A DNA stretch of 64,000 nucleotides from Aureimonas sp. AU22 (GTDB lineage Bacteria; Pseudomonadota; Alphaproteobacteria; Rhizobiales; Rhizobiaceae). The notes below the pieces were generated by a model. It was not told where the DNA came from. It made no database searches and worked only from the letters and a program-made list of their open reading frames with translations. Location of the stretch: NCBI RefSeq assembly GCF_001463745.1, contig NZ_BBWJ01000028.1, positions 28,717 through 92,716 on the forward strand, in the 5' to 3' direction. A program made the translations under genes and the position numbers. How positions within the stretch are numbered: the first letter of the stretch is position 1; each line of letters opens with the position of its first letter. Below, piece by piece: positions 18,727-31,947 of this stretch.

Positions 18727-22103
<3,377 letters not shown>

Positions 22104-22107
<4 letters not shown>

Positions 22108-22484
22108 CACGCATCCTGCTGGTCGAGGACCACGAAGAAATCTGGGACTTCCTGTCCCGCCGCCTCCAGCGGCGCGGCTACGAGGTCGTGCTCGCGCACG
22201 ACGGGCAGGACGGGATCGAGAAGGCGCGCGGCACCGCGCCCGACATCATCCTTCTCGACATGAACCTGCCGGTGCTGGACGGCTGGACCGCCGCGCGCAC
22301 CATGCGCGCCGACGCCTCGATCCCGCGCATTCCCATCATCGCTCTCACCGCTCATGCCATGTCGGGCGACAAGGAAAAGACGCTGGCTGCCGGCTGCGAC
22401 GACTATCATGCCAAGCCGGTGGACTTCTCCAAGCTCCTCGGCCAGATCGAGGCCCTGCTGCCGCAAGCGGCGGCGGCGCAATAG
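22104..22484 (+). CDS. Single-domain response regulator
   Basis: Stand-alone receiver of 126 aa, CheY/DivK-like. Acidic pocket LLVEDHEE at the N terminus, phosphoacceptor Asp52 in ILLDMNLPVLDGW, switch Thr in IALTAHAM, and Lys in YHAKPVDF. No output domain, so it must act by protein contact or phosphotransfer. The ATG overlaps the hybrid kinase stop, which makes that kinase its likely partner. Confidence 0.93.
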
Positions 22485-22495
22485 GGGCGGCGGGC

Positions 22496-23089
22496 TTGAG
22501 CTTCGAATGGCTGTGGCGTCTTGCGGGGCGCCAGGCGGGTCCTCGTGACGGGCAGGGCTTGAACCTCGAGGCCATGGACCTTCCGGGCATCGAGGCGGTT
22601 GGCGGCACGATCGCGCTTCCCGCTGGGTCGCGGCGCGACGAGATCGAGGGATCGCTCGCCCTCAAGGTCCTGTCGGCGCATCTGGCGAACTTCCGGCAGG
22701 TGTCCTTTCCCCTCACGCTGGACTTCCGGTCCTTCTCGAACGAGGAAGCGGCGCTGGTGATGGAGGCCGCGGCCCTGGCGCTCGAGGCCGACGATGGCGG
22801 CTGGGCGGATGCGGGGCGGCGGGAGAAGGCAGCGGAAACGCTGGCGCGGCTCGGCGCTTCGCCCGAGCAGCGCGCGACACTGCTGGCGCCTTCGATGCCC
22901 GTCGGCTCGGTCGGCTCGATGGTCGAGACGGCGCGGCGGCTCGACAAGGCCGCGCACGCCTATGCCGTCTCGCTCGTCGTCCTCGGCCACCGATCGGCGG
23001 TGGCCCAGGCCTATCTGACCTATCTCGCCGCGCGCCTCGGGCTCACCAGCAATGTCGTCGGCAGCCTCAACCGGCGCTTTCGCGCGTGA
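22496..23089 (+). CDS. TerB/DUF533-like protein
   Basis: Predicted 197 aa cytoplasmic protein. The C-terminal two thirds resemble the all-helical TerB/DUF533 fold: EEAALVMEAAALALEADDGG, a second acidic stretch, then YLTYLAARLGLTSNVVGSLN. No signal peptide or membrane helix. The start is TTG at 22496 with AGGGG 8 nt upstream; there is no better start in frame. It lies 11 nt after the response regulator, so it is likely cotranscribed with the kinase. Its 3' end overlaps the convergent CBS gene by 23 bp. Function unknown. Confidence 0.7.
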   Translation: MSFEWLWRLAGRQAGPRDGQGLNLEAMDLPGIEAVGGTIALPAGSRRDEIEGSLALKVLSAHLANFRQVSFPLTLDFRSFSNEEAALVMEAAALALEADDGGWADAGRREKAAETLARLGASPEQRATLLAPSMPVGSVGSMVETARRLDKAAHAYAVSLVVLGHRSAVAQAYLTYLAARLGLTSNVVGSLNRRFRA

Positions 23090-23495
23090 TTTCGCGAAGG
23101 CCGGCCTGAAGGGTCTGCGAGTCCAGAAGAAGCACCCGCGACAGGTCCGCCAGGGTCACCCAGCCGACCACCGTGCCGCCGCCTTGCGTGACGGCGAGGC
23201 GTCGGACCCGGTGCGCCGTCATCAGATCCATCGCCGCCTGGAGACTGTCGTCCGCCCGGCAGGAGATCAAGGGCGACGACATCACGTCGCGCGCCCGCAC
23301 CTGTGAGGCGTCGAGGCCACGCGCCACGACGCGGTAGAGGATGTCCCGGTCGGTGACGACGCCCTTCGGATCCTCCGGCGTGCCGATCGGCAGCGATCCG
23401 ACATCGAGGTCGCCCATGGTGACGGCAAGTTCGGTCACGAGTTCGTCGGCGCCGGCGAACTCGACATGCCGGTTCATCACGTCCTGGATCTTCAA
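23067..23495 (-). CDS. CBS-domain pair protein
   Basis: Small regulatory protein (142 aa) made of two tandem CBS motifs: KIQDVMNRHVEF through LPIGTPEDPKGVVTDRDIL, then ARDVMSSPLISC through RLAVTQGGGTVVGWVTLADL. Such pairs bind adenosyl ligands. Start is the TTG at 23495, exactly at the domain's N terminus, with a GGA upstream; the next ATG falls inside the first motif. It is convergent with and overlaps the TerB-like gene, and divergent from glgX. Confidence 0.8.
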   Translation of the reverse strand: MKIQDVMNRHVEFAGADELVTELAVTMGDLDVGSLPIGTPEDPKGVVTDRDILYRVVARGLDASQVRARDVMSSPLISCRADDSLQAAMDLMTAHRVRRLAVTQGGGTVVGWVTLADLSRVLLLDSQTLQAGLREITRESAG

Positions 23496-23627
23496 GGGCT
23501 CGGGTCCTGACAGGGAAGGTGTGACCTCAACGCATCGGGGCGCGAAGGGTTCGGCGATGCGGGAACCAAAAGCTGCACTGCGATCTTCTTCTCCTCGGCG
23601 TGTTTCCTTTATGACGGGATCGATCCC

Positions 23628-25904
23628 TTGAACATTCAACCGAATGAATCCGACTTTGCGTCCACCCTCGCGAAGCCGGGCTTGAAGCGCTCGCGGGTCG
23701 AGGCGGGACGGCCTTTCCCGCGCGGCGCGACCTGGGACGGGCTGGGCGTCAACTTCGCCCTGTTCTCCGCCAATGCGACGAAGGTCGAGCTCTGCCTCTT
23801 CGACGAGACGGGCACGACCGAACTCGAGCGCATCGTCCTGCCCGAATACACGAACGAGGTGTTCCACGGCTATCTGCCGGACGCGCGCCCCGGTCTCGTC
23901 TACGGCTACCGCGTTCACGGTCCCTACGAGCCCGATGCCGGCCATCGGTTCAATCCCAACAAGCTGCTTCTCGATCCCTATGCCAGGCAGCATCTGGGCG
24001 AATTGAAGTGGGACCACGCCCTGTTCGGCTACACGATCGGCCATGCCGACGGCGACCTCTCGTTCGACGAGCGCGACTCCGCCGCCTTCGTGCCGAAGTC
24101 GCAGATCGTCGACCCCGCCTTCACCTGGGGCAACGACCGCCGGCCGAACGTCGCCTGGGAGCGCACCATCTTCTACGAAACCCACGTCAAGGGTTTCACG
24201 CAGCGCCATCCGAGCCTGACGGATCGCGACCGCGGCAAGTTCTCCGGCCTCGCGCACCATGACGTCGTCCAGTACATCAAGAGCCTCGGCGTCACGTCGG
24301 TCGAGCTGCTGCCGATCCACGCCTTCGTGGACGACAGCTATCTCGTCGAGAAGGGCCTCAGGAACTTCTGGGGCTACAACACGCTCGGCTTCTTCGCGCC
24401 CGACCCGCGCTACATGGCGACGCCCTTCGTCAACGAGTTCAAGGAACTCGTGTCGACCTTCCATCACAACGGCCTCGAGGTCATCCTCGACGTCGTCTAC
24501 AACCACACGGCGGAAGGCAACGAGAACGGTCCGACGCTGTCCTTCAAGGGCATCGACAACGCGACCTACTACCGGCTCCTGCCGGACAACAAGCGCTACT
24601 ACATCAACGACACCGGCACCGGAAACACGGTCAACACCTCGCATCCCCGCGTGATGCAGTTGGTGATGGATAGCTTGCGCTACTGGGCCGGCGAGATGCG
24701 GGTGGACGGGTTCCGCTTCGACCTTGCCACGATCCTGGCGCGCGAGCCGACCGGCTTCTCCGAGGAATCCTCCTTCCTCCACGCCACGATGCAGGATCCG
24801 CTCCTCAGCCAGGTCAAGCTCATCGCCGAGCCCTGGGACTGCGGTCCGGGCGGCTATCAGGTCGGCCGCTTCCCGCCGGGCTGGGCCGAATGGAACGACG
24901 GCTACCGCGACACGGTGCGCGCCTACTGGCGCGGCGACGAGGGCAAGGTGCCGGCGGTGGCGGGCAAGATCTCGGCCTCGGCCGACCTCTTCAACAATCG
25001 CGGCCGCCAGCCCTGGGCGAGCGTCAACTTCATCACCGCCCACGACGGTTTCACGCTGCACGACACGGTCTGCTACAACGAGAAGCACAACGAGGCGAAC
25101 GGCGAAGACAATCGCGACGGCCACTCGCACAACCTCTCGAACAACTACGGCGTCGAGGGGCCGACGGACGATCCCGAGATCAACAACGTCCGCTTCCGCC
25201 AGCTGCGCAACTTCTTTGCGACGTTGCTCCTGTCGCGCGGCACGCCGATGATCCTCGCCGGCGACGAGTTCGCCCGCACGCAGGGGGGCAACAACAACGC
25301 CTACGCGCAGGACAACGAGATCGGCTGGGTCGACTGGAACGTCTCGAAGGAGGGCGAGGACCTCGCCGAGTTCGTGCAGAAGCTGATCATGCTGCGTCAG
25401 GCGCTGCCGATGCTGCGTCGCGGACGCTTCCTGCAGGGCCGCTTCGATGAGGAGATCGGCGCCAAGGACGTGACGTGGATGTCGCCCTCGGGCGGCGAGA
25501 TGCAGCAGGCCGAATGGGAGGACGCGGGCGCGCGTTGCTTCGGCGTCCTCCTCGACGGTCGCGCGCAGGCGGAAGGCATCAAGCGTGTCGGCTCCGACGC
25601 CACCATGCTGCTCATCCTCAACGCCCATCATGACGTCGTGAACTTCAAGCTGCCGACGGCGCCCGGCGGCCATCGCTGGCACTGCATCATCGACACCAAC
25701 ATGCCGGATCGCGACGAGCTGATGCCCTTCGAATTCGAGACGGACTACATGGTGACCGGCCGGTCGGTGCTGGCCTTCATCCTGGAGCCGGAGGACGGCT
25801 ACTCCCTGTCGGACGAGGCCCACCAGGCCTTCGCCCACGTGTCGGAGGCCTTCCAGCGTGCGGCGGCCGAGAAGGTCCACATCGTGCGACCCGAACAGGG
25901 CTGA
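23628..25904 (+). CDS. glgX: Glycogen debranching enzyme GlgX (isoamylase type)
   Basis: GH13 debranching enzyme cleaving alpha-1,6 branches of glycogen limit dextrin. An N-terminal CBM48 domain (about 25-130, starting at PFPRGATWDGLGVNFALFSA) precedes the catalytic barrel. Catalytic residues: nucleophile Asp365 in DGFRFDLA, acid/base Glu401 in IAEPWD, and Asp473 in TAHDGF. 758 aa. The start is TTG at 23628. No other glycogen or trehalose genes are adjacent, so it stands alone. A hairpin terminator follows. Confidence 0.93.
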   Translation: MNIQPNESDFASTLAKPGLKRSRVEAGRPFPRGATWDGLGVNFALFSANATKVELCLFDETGTTELERIVLPEYTNEVFHGYLPDARPGLVYGYRVHGPYEPDAGHRFNPNKLLLDPYARQHLGELKWDHALFGYTIGHADGDLSFDERDSAAFVPKSQIVDPAFTWGNDRRPNVAWERTIFYETHVKGFTQRHPSLTDRDRGKFSGLAHHDVVQYIKSLGVTSVELLPIHAFVDDSYLVEKGLRNFWGYNTLGFFAPDPRYMATPFVNEFKELVSTFHHNGLEVILDVVYNHTAEGNENGPTLSFKGIDNATYYRLLPDNKRYYINDTGTGNTVNTSHPRVMQLVMDSLRYWAGEMRVDGFRFDLATILAREPTGFSEESSFLHATMQDPLLSQVKLIAEPWDCGPGGYQVGRFPPGWAEWNDGYRDTVRAYWRGDEGKVPAVAGKISASADLFNNRGRQPWASVNFITAHDGFTLHDTVCYNEKHNEANGEDNRDGHSHNLSNNYGVEGPTDDPEINNVRFRQLRNFFATLLLSRGTPMILAGDEFARTQGGNNNAYAQDNEIGWVDWNVSKEGEDLAEFVQKLIMLRQALPMLRRGRFLQGRFDEEIGAKDVTWMSPSGGEMQQAEWEDAGARCFGVLLDGRAQAEGIKRVGSDATMLLILNAHHDVVNFKLPTAPGGHRWHCIIDTNMPDRDELMPFEFETDYMVTGRSVLAFILEPEDGYSLSDEAHQAFAHVSEAFQRAAAEKVHIVRPEQG

Positions 25905-25930
25905 CGCACGCAAACCAGACCTAGACGCAT

Positions 25931-25965
25931 GACGAAGGCCGTCCCGATCCGGGGCGGCCTTCGTC
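25931..25965. terminator. Hairpin terminator after glgX
   Basis: GACGAAGGCCG (25931-25941) pairs with CGGCCTTCGTC (25955-25965). One G-U and three more G-C pairs close a 5-nt loop, giving about 15 bp. It is 26 bp after the glgX stop and lies between convergent genes, so it may act on both strands. The T tract is poor. Confidence 0.7.
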
Positions 25966-26106
25966 GTTCAGCGAGGGTTCGTGGAACGCGCGATCCCGGT
26001 CGCGCCGTGCATGTCTTGCGCCCGAAACGGTGTGGCATGAGGCGTCCGGACGGCGCCAACCGCCGCCCGAACGTGACCGCTCGGCTATGACTCGATGACG
26101 ATCGTC

Positions 26107-28107
26107 TCAGGCCGTCGCCGCGATCGCCGGCTCCACCCTGGTCTCGTCCGCCACGTCGGGGGCGGCCGGCGCTTCCGGCTCGGGCACGTGCCCTTGCTGT
26201 CCCGACATCTCCAGCGCGGCGGCAAGCGCCCCGTTCAGCGTCGTGACCAGCGCGTCGGCATGGACGCGGCGCTTCAACTCCTGCAGCATGGCCGGGTCGC
26301 GCTGGCGCCAGATGCCGATCAGGATCCGCGCGCGCGGCGCCACGCGATGGACGCGCCGCACTGCCTGGCGCAGGTGCACCGTGGACAGCGGCTCGACGAA
26401 GGACAGACAGACGAGGGCCACGCCCTCGGCGTCCTGCGGGCTCGGCGGGTTCTTCTGAAGGGTCGCGAGGTCCAGCGCTTCCGCACGCAGGCCGTGACGC
26501 GTCAGGACCTGGGCCAGCATGGCGGTGACCGCGCCGTCGAGCGCGTTGACGCCGGCGAGGCACACGACGGGGCGCTCGCCCCGCCAAGCCGGCAGGAGAT
26601 CCTGCCGGCGCTGCACGATGCGCGTGACCTCCTGGTCGGGCCCGGCGGCATCGACGGCCGCGGCGGCCTCCGCGGTCAGGTTCTTCTTGGAGCGCCGTCC
26701 CCGCTGGGCGGAGGTGCGCACGTTCTTCAGCCCGTCGACCAGTTCCAGCGTCGAGCGTTGAAGCGTCTCCAGACGCTCGCCCTCGACGGCGAACCGCGCG
26801 ACGTCCTCGTGGGCGATCCGCAGGCCTTCGAGGGCGACTTCGTCGTAGTAGGTCGCCAGTTCGCGCTCGCGCAGGAACTCGTGCGCCTGATCGATCGCCT
26901 CGCGCGGTCCGCCAGCCAGCATGCGCTGGTAGAAGATCTGCGCGGGCGACAGCGCCGGCCGGTCGCCGAACATCACGTCGATGAAGGATAGGCGCGGCAC
27001 GTGGCGCCCCATGACGACGAGGCAGATCGTCAGCGGCGTCGCGAGGATCAGGCCGACCGGTCCCCAGAGGAAGGCCCAGATGGTGGCGGCGAGGAGGATG
27101 GCGACCGGCGAAAGGCCGGTGGAATGGCCGTAGAGGACGGGTTCCACGACGTTCGACAGGATGGCCTCCGCGCCGAGGTAAAGCACCGCGGTCCAGATCA
27201 CCATGGACCAGCCGGGATCGACGGCGAAGGCCAGCAGCATCGGCAGCCCCGCGCCGACGAAGCCGCCGACATAGGGGATGAAGCGCAGGATGCCGCCGAG
27301 GATTCCCCAGAGCGCCGGGCTCGGCACGCCGAGAAGCCAGAGGCCGAGCGCGGTGACGACGCCGAAGGCGGCGTTCACGCCGAGCTGGAACAGGAGAAGC
27401 TTCGACAGGCGCCTCGCGGCATCGTCGATGGCCGCGGTCGTCTGCTGGAGGTCGTCGGTGCCGGCAAGGCGTATGAAGCGATTCCGCAGGTCCTCGCGCT
27501 GGAGGAGGATGAAGATCGCGAAGATGATGACGACGCCGAAGGTCGCGAGCGGCTGGAGCAGCGGCAGCGCGATGGCGCTGATCGTGCTGAGGATCGAACT
27601 GTCGTTCTCGACCGTGACCGGGATCGGGTGGGGCGTCGCCGTTCCCTCCTCGCCTTCTCCGCCGGCCGGCGACGAGCCGGCCATGGCCTGGATATCGGCC
27701 GCCATCTCTTCGAGCGCCACGGCAGCCCGGCTGAAGGGGCCGTTGCCGGTCGCCTGTGCCGAGGCCGAGAGCGACTGGAGCTTCTGCTGGACGGTGATGC
27801 GATAGGAGGGGATCTCGCCGACGAGCGACGTGATCTGCGTCGCGATCACGAAGCCCAGCGCGACGATGACCACCGTGGCGGCCAGGATCGCGCCCGATAT
27901 CGCCAGCATGCGTGGAACGCGCATGCGCTGCAGCTTGATGACGATCGGCGCCAGGATGAAGGCGAGGAGAATGCCGAGCGCGAAGGGCACGAAGATCTCG
28001 CGCCCGAGCGTCAGGATCGCGGCGATGGTGAGCGTCAGGACGCCGATCGCCAGCGCCGTGAACAGGGGAAGCGCGCGGCGCAGCATCTGCGAAGTGACGA
28101 TATCCAA
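26107..28107 (-). CDS. AI-2E/PerM-family permease with C-terminal Rossmann-like domain
   Basis: Multi-pass permease of the AI-2E transporter (PerM) family in residues 1 to about 360. The conserved GGILRFIPYVGGFVGAGLP and GPVGLILATPLTICLVVMGRH segments are clear. It continues for about 300 residues: a helical linker, a basic KNLTAEAAAA region, then an alpha/beta domain (about 508-640) starting PVVCLAGVNALDGAVTAMLA. Start TTG 28107 has GGAG 10 nt upstream; ATG 28086 is an alternative. 666 aa is almost twice the usual length. Substrate unknown. Confidence 0.83.
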   Translation of the reverse strand: MDIVTSQMLRRALPLFTALAIGVLTLTIAAILTLGREIFVPFALGILLAFILAPIVIKLQRMRVPRMLAISGAILAATVVIVALGFVIATQITSLVGEIPSYRITVQQKLQSLSASAQATGNGPFSRAAVALEEMAADIQAMAGSSPAGGEGEEGTATPHPIPVTVENDSSILSTISAIALPLLQPLATFGVVIIFAIFILLQREDLRNRFIRLAGTDDLQQTTAAIDDAARRLSKLLLFQLGVNAAFGVVTALGLWLLGVPSPALWGILGGILRFIPYVGGFVGAGLPMLLAFAVDPGWSMVIWTAVLYLGAEAILSNVVEPVLYGHSTGLSPVAILLAATIWAFLWGPVGLILATPLTICLVVMGRHVPRLSFIDVMFGDRPALSPAQIFYQRMLAGGPREAIDQAHEFLRERELATYYDEVALEGLRIAHEDVARFAVEGERLETLQRSTLELVDGLKNVRTSAQRGRRSKKNLTAEAAAAVDAAGPDQEVTRIVQRRQDLLPAWRGERPVVCLAGVNALDGAVTAMLAQVLTRHGLRAEALDLATLQKNPPSPQDAEGVALVCLSFVEPLSTVHLRQAVRRVHRVAPRARILIGIWRQRDPAMLQELKRRVHADALVTTLNGALAAALEMSGQQGHVPEPEAPAAPDVADETRVEPAIAATA

Positions 28108-28336
28108 CGCCCGGCAACTCCTGCATGGCGTCGGACGAAAGCGACGCGAACTCGGCCAAACGCAGGACCGGCCGAGCGGTTCCCATGGCGGCGCGCGACG
28201 CACAAATCGGTCGATCTCGGCCAGCTATGCAGGATCCGTATGGCTGCCGCGCCGAAACACCGCTTCAAAGTCGTGGGGGAAAGGCCCATCTTCCCGTCAG
28301 ACGAACAGAGACAAACCCCCTGAAAGGACGATCTCG

Positions 28337-28516
28337 ATGAGCCCCCGCAACAACCGCACGCGCTCCTTCGGCCAGCGGCTCCGCAGCATGACCGAGACCT
28401 TCGGCGGCATCGCGGCCTGCGCGGCGGCGGCCGAGGCCGGCAAGCGCCCGTCGCGCGCGGCACTCAAGGCGGCCGGGATCGAGCCCAACGCGTTCGACGA
28501 CGTCCACCTCGGCTGA
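28337..28516 (+). CDS. Small conserved-looking protein, 59 aa
   Basis: A short gene with a GAAAGG site 7 nt before the ATG at 28337 and a strong terminator 28 bp after the stop. The protein is basic at the N terminus (MSPRNNRTRSFGQRLRSM), Ala-rich in the middle and ends DAFDDV-like and acidic. No membrane helix, no known domain recognised. The codon bias matches its neighbours. I recall similar short orphan proteins in Hyphomicrobiales but cannot name a family. Confidence comes from the flanking expression signals. Confidence 0.65.
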   Translation: MSPRNNRTRSFGQRLRSMTETFGGIAACAAAAEAGKRPSRAALKAAGIEPNAFDDVHLG

Positions 28517-28543
28517 CGCCGACATCTTAACGACCCATGCATG

Positions 28544-28578
28544 AAAAGGGCGGCTTTCTCGCGAAAGCCGCCCTTTTT
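28544..28578 (+). terminator. Strong rho-independent terminator
   Basis: AAAAGGGCGGCTTTC, loop TCGC, GAAAGCCGCCCTTTT then T: a 15-bp perfect stem with a five-T run, after the 59-aa gene. The A run at the other end lets it also terminate the leftward tct operon, which ends at 28604. Confidence 0.92.
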
Positions 28579-28603
28579 CGTTCGTTGGAAACAAGGAGCG
28601 AGG

Positions 28604-30214
28604 TCAGTCCTCGTCGGCCGCCATCTGCGACAGGATCTGACCGCGACCGCGAGCGCGCAGGATCATCGGCACCACCAGCGCCAGCACCGCGAGCGTCAGG
28701 AGGGCGATGGCGAGCCAGGAATGGACCAGGATCGACGGATCACCCTGGCTGATGGCGAGTGCGCGGCGGAGCTGCTGCTCGGCCATCGGCCCGAGGATCA
28801 GGCCGACCACGACCGGGGCGATCGGATAGCCGAAGCGGCGCAGCATGTAGCCGATCAGACCGAAAAGCAGCAGCATGCCGAGCTCGACCGGCGAGGGGTT
28901 GGCGCCGATGCAGCCGAGCGTCGCGAAGACGAGGATGCCCGCGTAGAGCCAGGGGCGCGGGATCGTCAGCAGGCGCACCCAGAGGCCGATCAGCGGCAGG
29001 TTGAGCACCACCAGCATCAGGTTGGCGATCAGGAGGCTGGCGACGAGGCCCCAGACGATCTGCGGCGAGGTGATGAAGAGAAGCGGGCCGGGCTGGAGCC
29101 CGAACTGCTGGAAGGCGGCGAGCATGATTGCGGCGGTGGCCGAGGTCGGCAGGCCGAGCGTGAGGAGCGGCACCAGCGTGCCGGCGGCGGACGCGTTGTT
29201 GGCGGCTTCCGGGCCCGCCACACCCTCGATCGCGCCGTTGCCGAACTCCTCCGGGTACTTCGTGAGGTTCTTTTCCATCGAATAGGAAAGGAAGGTGCCG
29301 ATCTCGGCGCCGCCGGCCGGCATCGCGCCGATCGGGAAGCCGACCGCGGTGCCCCGCAGCCACGGCTTCCAGGACCGCTTCCAATCCTCCTTGGTCATCC
29401 AGAGCGAGCCCGTCACCGCTTGGACCGTGTCGGGCGTGCGGGTCGCGGCGGCCGCCACCACGAGACACTCGCCGATGGCAAAGAGCGCGACGGCGAGCGT
29501 TGTCACCTCGATGCCGTCGAGAAGATTGGCCGAGATGCCGCCGAAGAGCCCGGCGAGTGAGGCCCAGAGACCGTGCATAGAGGCGGCGGGGTCGGCGGCC
29601 ATGCCCTGGAAGTACTGGGCGATCGGCGTCAGCGTCAGGCGGGCCTGTCCGGTCTGGAGGTCGATGCCGACGAGGCCGAGCGTCAGGCCGAGGACGAGCG
29701 CGGTGAGGCCGCGCAGCGCCGAGTCGCCGAACGCCGCCGACACGGTGACGAAGGCGAGCAGCATCAACGCGAAATACTCGGCCGGGCCGAACGACAAGGC
29801 GAAGGAGACGATGACCGGCGCCAGGAAGGCGAGTCCGAGCGTCGCGATGAGCCCGGCGACGAAGGAGCCGATCGCGGCGGTCGCGAGCGCCGGTCCGCCG
29901 CGGCCCTTGCGGGCCATCTTGTTGCCCTCGAGCGCGGTGATGATCGACGCGCTCTCGCCCGGCGTGTTGAGGAGGATCGAGGTCGTCGAGCCGCCGTACA
30001 TGCCGCCGTAGTAGATGCCCGCGAACATGATCAGCGAGCCGGCGGCATCGAGCTGGTAGGTGACGGGCAGGAGAAGCGCGACGGTCAGCGCGGGGCCGAT
30101 GCCCGGCAGCACGCCGACGGCGGTGCCGAGCGTCACGCCGATCAGCGCGTAGAGGAGGTTCATCGGCTGGGCGGCCGTCGCCAGGCCTTGACCGAGAAGC
30201 GCGAAGGTATCCAT
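28604..30214 (-). CDS. tctA: Tripartite tricarboxylate transporter, large membrane subunit TctA
   Basis: Large permease of a TctABC secondary transporter. About eleven to twelve helices, with the conserved [19 protein letters not shown] near the N terminus, then [18 protein letters not shown], and a repeat of the motif around [13 protein letters not shown]. 536 aa, slightly long for the family. It is the last gene of the operon and is separated from tctB by 96 bp holding a hairpin. Confidence 0.95.
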   Translation of the reverse strand: MDTFALLGQGLATAAQPMNLLYALIGVTLGTAVGVLPGIGPALTVALLLPVTYQLDAAGSLIMFAGIYYGGMYGGSTTSILLNTPGESASIITALEGNKMARKGRGGPALATAAIGSFVAGLIATLGLAFLAPVIVSFALSFGPAEYFALMLLAFVTVSAAFGDSALRGLTALVLGLTLGLVGIDLQTGQARLTLTPIAQYFQGMAADPAASMHGLWASLAGLFGGISANLLDGIEVTTLAVALFAIGECLVVAAAATRTPDTVQAVTGSLWMTKEDWKRSWKPWLRGTAVGFPIGAMPAGGAEIGTFLSYSMEKNLTKYPEEFGNGAIEGVAGPEAANNASAAGTLVPLLTLGLPTSATAAIMLAAFQQFGLQPGPLLFITSPQIVWGLVASLLIANLMLVVLNLPLIGLWVRLLTIPRPWLYAGILVFATLGCIGANPSPVELGMLLLFGLIGYMLRRFGYPIAPVVVGLILGPMAEQQLRRALAISQGDPSILVHSWLAIALLTLAVLALVVPMILRARGRGQILSQMAADED

Positions 30215-30280
30215 CGCTTGAGACCCGTGGTTCGAGCGGGCGCGGCCGGCCGTGGGCGGCGGCGCCGGAGAAGGACTTAA

Positions 30281-30303
30281 GCCTCCGACGAAAGGCCGGA
30301 GGC
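30281..30303 (-). repeat. Intercistronic hairpin between tctB and tctA
   Basis: GCCTCCG (30281-30287) pairs with CGGAGGC (30297-30303) around a 9-nt loop, in the 96-bp gap between two genes of the tct operon. It is probably an mRNA-processing or attenuation element; no T run. Confidence 0.4.
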
Positions 30304-30310
30304 GGACGGC

Positions 30311-30799
30311 TCAGCCGAAGAGGCGTTCCAACGGACCGGCCGGCAGCGCAAGGTTCAGGACCTTCGTGAACATCAGCCAGATGGCGAGGCTGAGAAGGAT
30401 GCCGACGGGGATCGACACGTAGAGCTTGCGCTTGCCGAAGGCGCGGGCGGTGGCCGCGAAGAGAAGGCCGGTGGCGATGGAGAAGCCGGCGGTGGTCAGG
30501 AGCAGAAGCTGGGCCGCGAGGCCGCCGACGATCCAGACGATCGGAGCGAACTCGTCGTGGTCCCGCTCCGGGAAATCGCCGCGCCAGGCCTCCACCATCG
30601 TCCAGCCGGCCAGCCCCAGGAGCGCGGCGCCGATCAGGAACGGAAAGGTCGCCGGCCCGATGCGCGCATAGGCGCCGCCGCCGATCTGGCTGGCGTCCAG
30701 AAGCACGAGAAGGCCGAGAATTCCCAGGCCTATGCCGATGGCAAACGCCGCCCGGTCGGGGCGGCGTTCGGTCGGCTCATGGTCCGACGGGGCGGTCAT
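30311..30799 (-). CDS. tctB: Tripartite tricarboxylate transporter, small membrane subunit TctB
   Basis: Small four-helix membrane subunit (162 aa) of the TctABC carrier. Helices begin near residues 18, 44, 82 and 125. The ATG at 30799 shares its A-T with the tctC stop (TAATG), showing coupling. Sequence in this subunit is poorly conserved across the family; the call rests on size, topology and position between tctC and tctA. Confidence 0.9.
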   Translation of the reverse strand: MTAPSDHEPTERRPDRAAFAIGIGLGILGLLVLLDASQIGGGAYARIGPATFPFLIGAALLGLAGWTMVEAWRGDFPERDHDEFAPIVWIVGGLAAQLLLLTTAGFSIATGLLFAATARAFGKRKLYVSIPVGILLSLAIWLMFTKVLNLALPAGPLERLFG

Positions 30800-31749
30800 T
30801 ACTGGACGAGGCCGATCGCGGTGAGGACGGTCCGGGTGTCCTCGATGTTCTTGGCGAGTTCGGTCTTGAAGGCGTCGCCGGCGAGGAACGTGTCCACCCA
30901 GTTGTTGCGCTCGAGGACCGCCTTCCATTCCGGCGTCTGCACCATCTTCTCCATGTTGGCGATGACGGCGGCCGTCTCCTCGGCCGAGATGCCGGGCGCG
31001 CCGGCGACCATGCGCCAGTTCTGCAGTTCCATGTCGATGCCCGCTTCCTTCAGCGTCGGCGCCTGCGAGCCCTTGACGCGCTCGGCGCCGGTGGTGGCGA
31101 GAAGGCGGAGCGTGCCGGCCTGCACCTGGCTTTCGAACTCGCCGTAGCCCGAGATGCCGGCCGCGACCTGCTGGCCGAGAATGGCGGCGAGCGCCTCGCC
31201 GCCGCCCGAGAAGGCGATGTAGTTGATCGCCTTCGGATCGGCGCCGACGGCCTGGGCCAGAAGGCCGGCCGCGATGTGGTCAGTGCCGCCGGCCGAGCCG
31301 CCGGCGATCGCCACGGCGCCGGGGTTCTCCTTCAGCGCCTTCACGAGATCGTCGATCGTCTGGTAGGGCGAGGACGCCGGCACCACGATGGCCTCGTCCT
31401 CACCGGTGAGGCGGGCGAGCGGCGTGACCTGGTCGAGGGTGACGGGCGACTTGTTGGTGAGGATCGCGCCGACCATGACGTAGCCGCCGACGAGCAGGGC
31501 GTTCGGGTTGCCCGACTTGGTGGACACGAACTGCGCGAGGCCGATCGTGCCACCGGCGCCGGGGACGTTGACGACCTGCACGTTGCTGGCGAGCTTGGAT
31601 TCCTGCAGCACGTTCTGCATGGCGCGGGCGGTCTGGTCCCAGCCGCCGCCCGGCGAGGCGGGCGCCATGATCTCGTAGGCGGGCGCCTGGGCGAAGGCGC
31701 TGGTGGACACGAGAAGCGCGGCGAGCGCGCCCAGAAGCATGGACTTCAT
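30799..31749 (-). CDS. tctC: Tripartite tricarboxylate transporter, periplasmic binding protein TctC
   Basis: Bug/TctC-type periplasmic binding protein. Signal peptide residues 1-20 ([20 protein letters not shown]). The mature part has the family's [14 protein letters not shown] and [12 protein letters not shown] ligand-loop motifs and [11 protein letters not shown]. 316 aa. The start is fixed by GGGAGGA 8 nt before the ATG at 31749. It follows the two-component genes by 231 bp containing an 11-bp direct repeat. The ligand is a carboxylate by family; which one is unknown. Confidence 0.94.
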   Translation of the reverse strand: MKSMLLGALAALLVSTSAFAQAPAYEIMAPASPGGGWDQTARAMQNVLQESKLASNVQVVNVPGAGGTIGLAQFVSTKSGNPNALLVGGYVMVGAILTNKSPVTLDQVTPLARLTGEDEAIVVPASSPYQTIDDLVKALKENPGAVAIAGGSAGGTDHIAAGLLAQAVGADPKAINYIAFSGGGEALAAILGQQVAAGISGYGEFESQVQAGTLRLLATTGAERVKGSQAPTLKEAGIDMELQNWRMVAGAPGISAEETAAVIANMEKMVQTPEWKAVLERNNWVDTFLAGDAFKTELAKNIEDTRTVLTAIGLVQ

Positions 31750-31947
31750 GAATAGATCCTCCCGAATGGCGACGCGTGGCGTCCCAGGACAACGATGGAT
31801 GGTCGCGGGGAGGGCGGCGCACGATGATCGCGTCGGCTTCGGGTGACCGCGTCGCCCCTCCAGGCTCTTCGGTCGATCGGCGGCCTCAGGCCGCCCGCGG
31901 TCGCATCCAGCCTCCCCGGCCGTCTGGAAACATCCTAACAAAGTGTT

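Noticed and set aside
23496..25913. Long leftward frame over glgX that reads into the CBS gene
   Set aside because: It is the antisense of glgX; the CBS protein begins at the domain boundary (23495).
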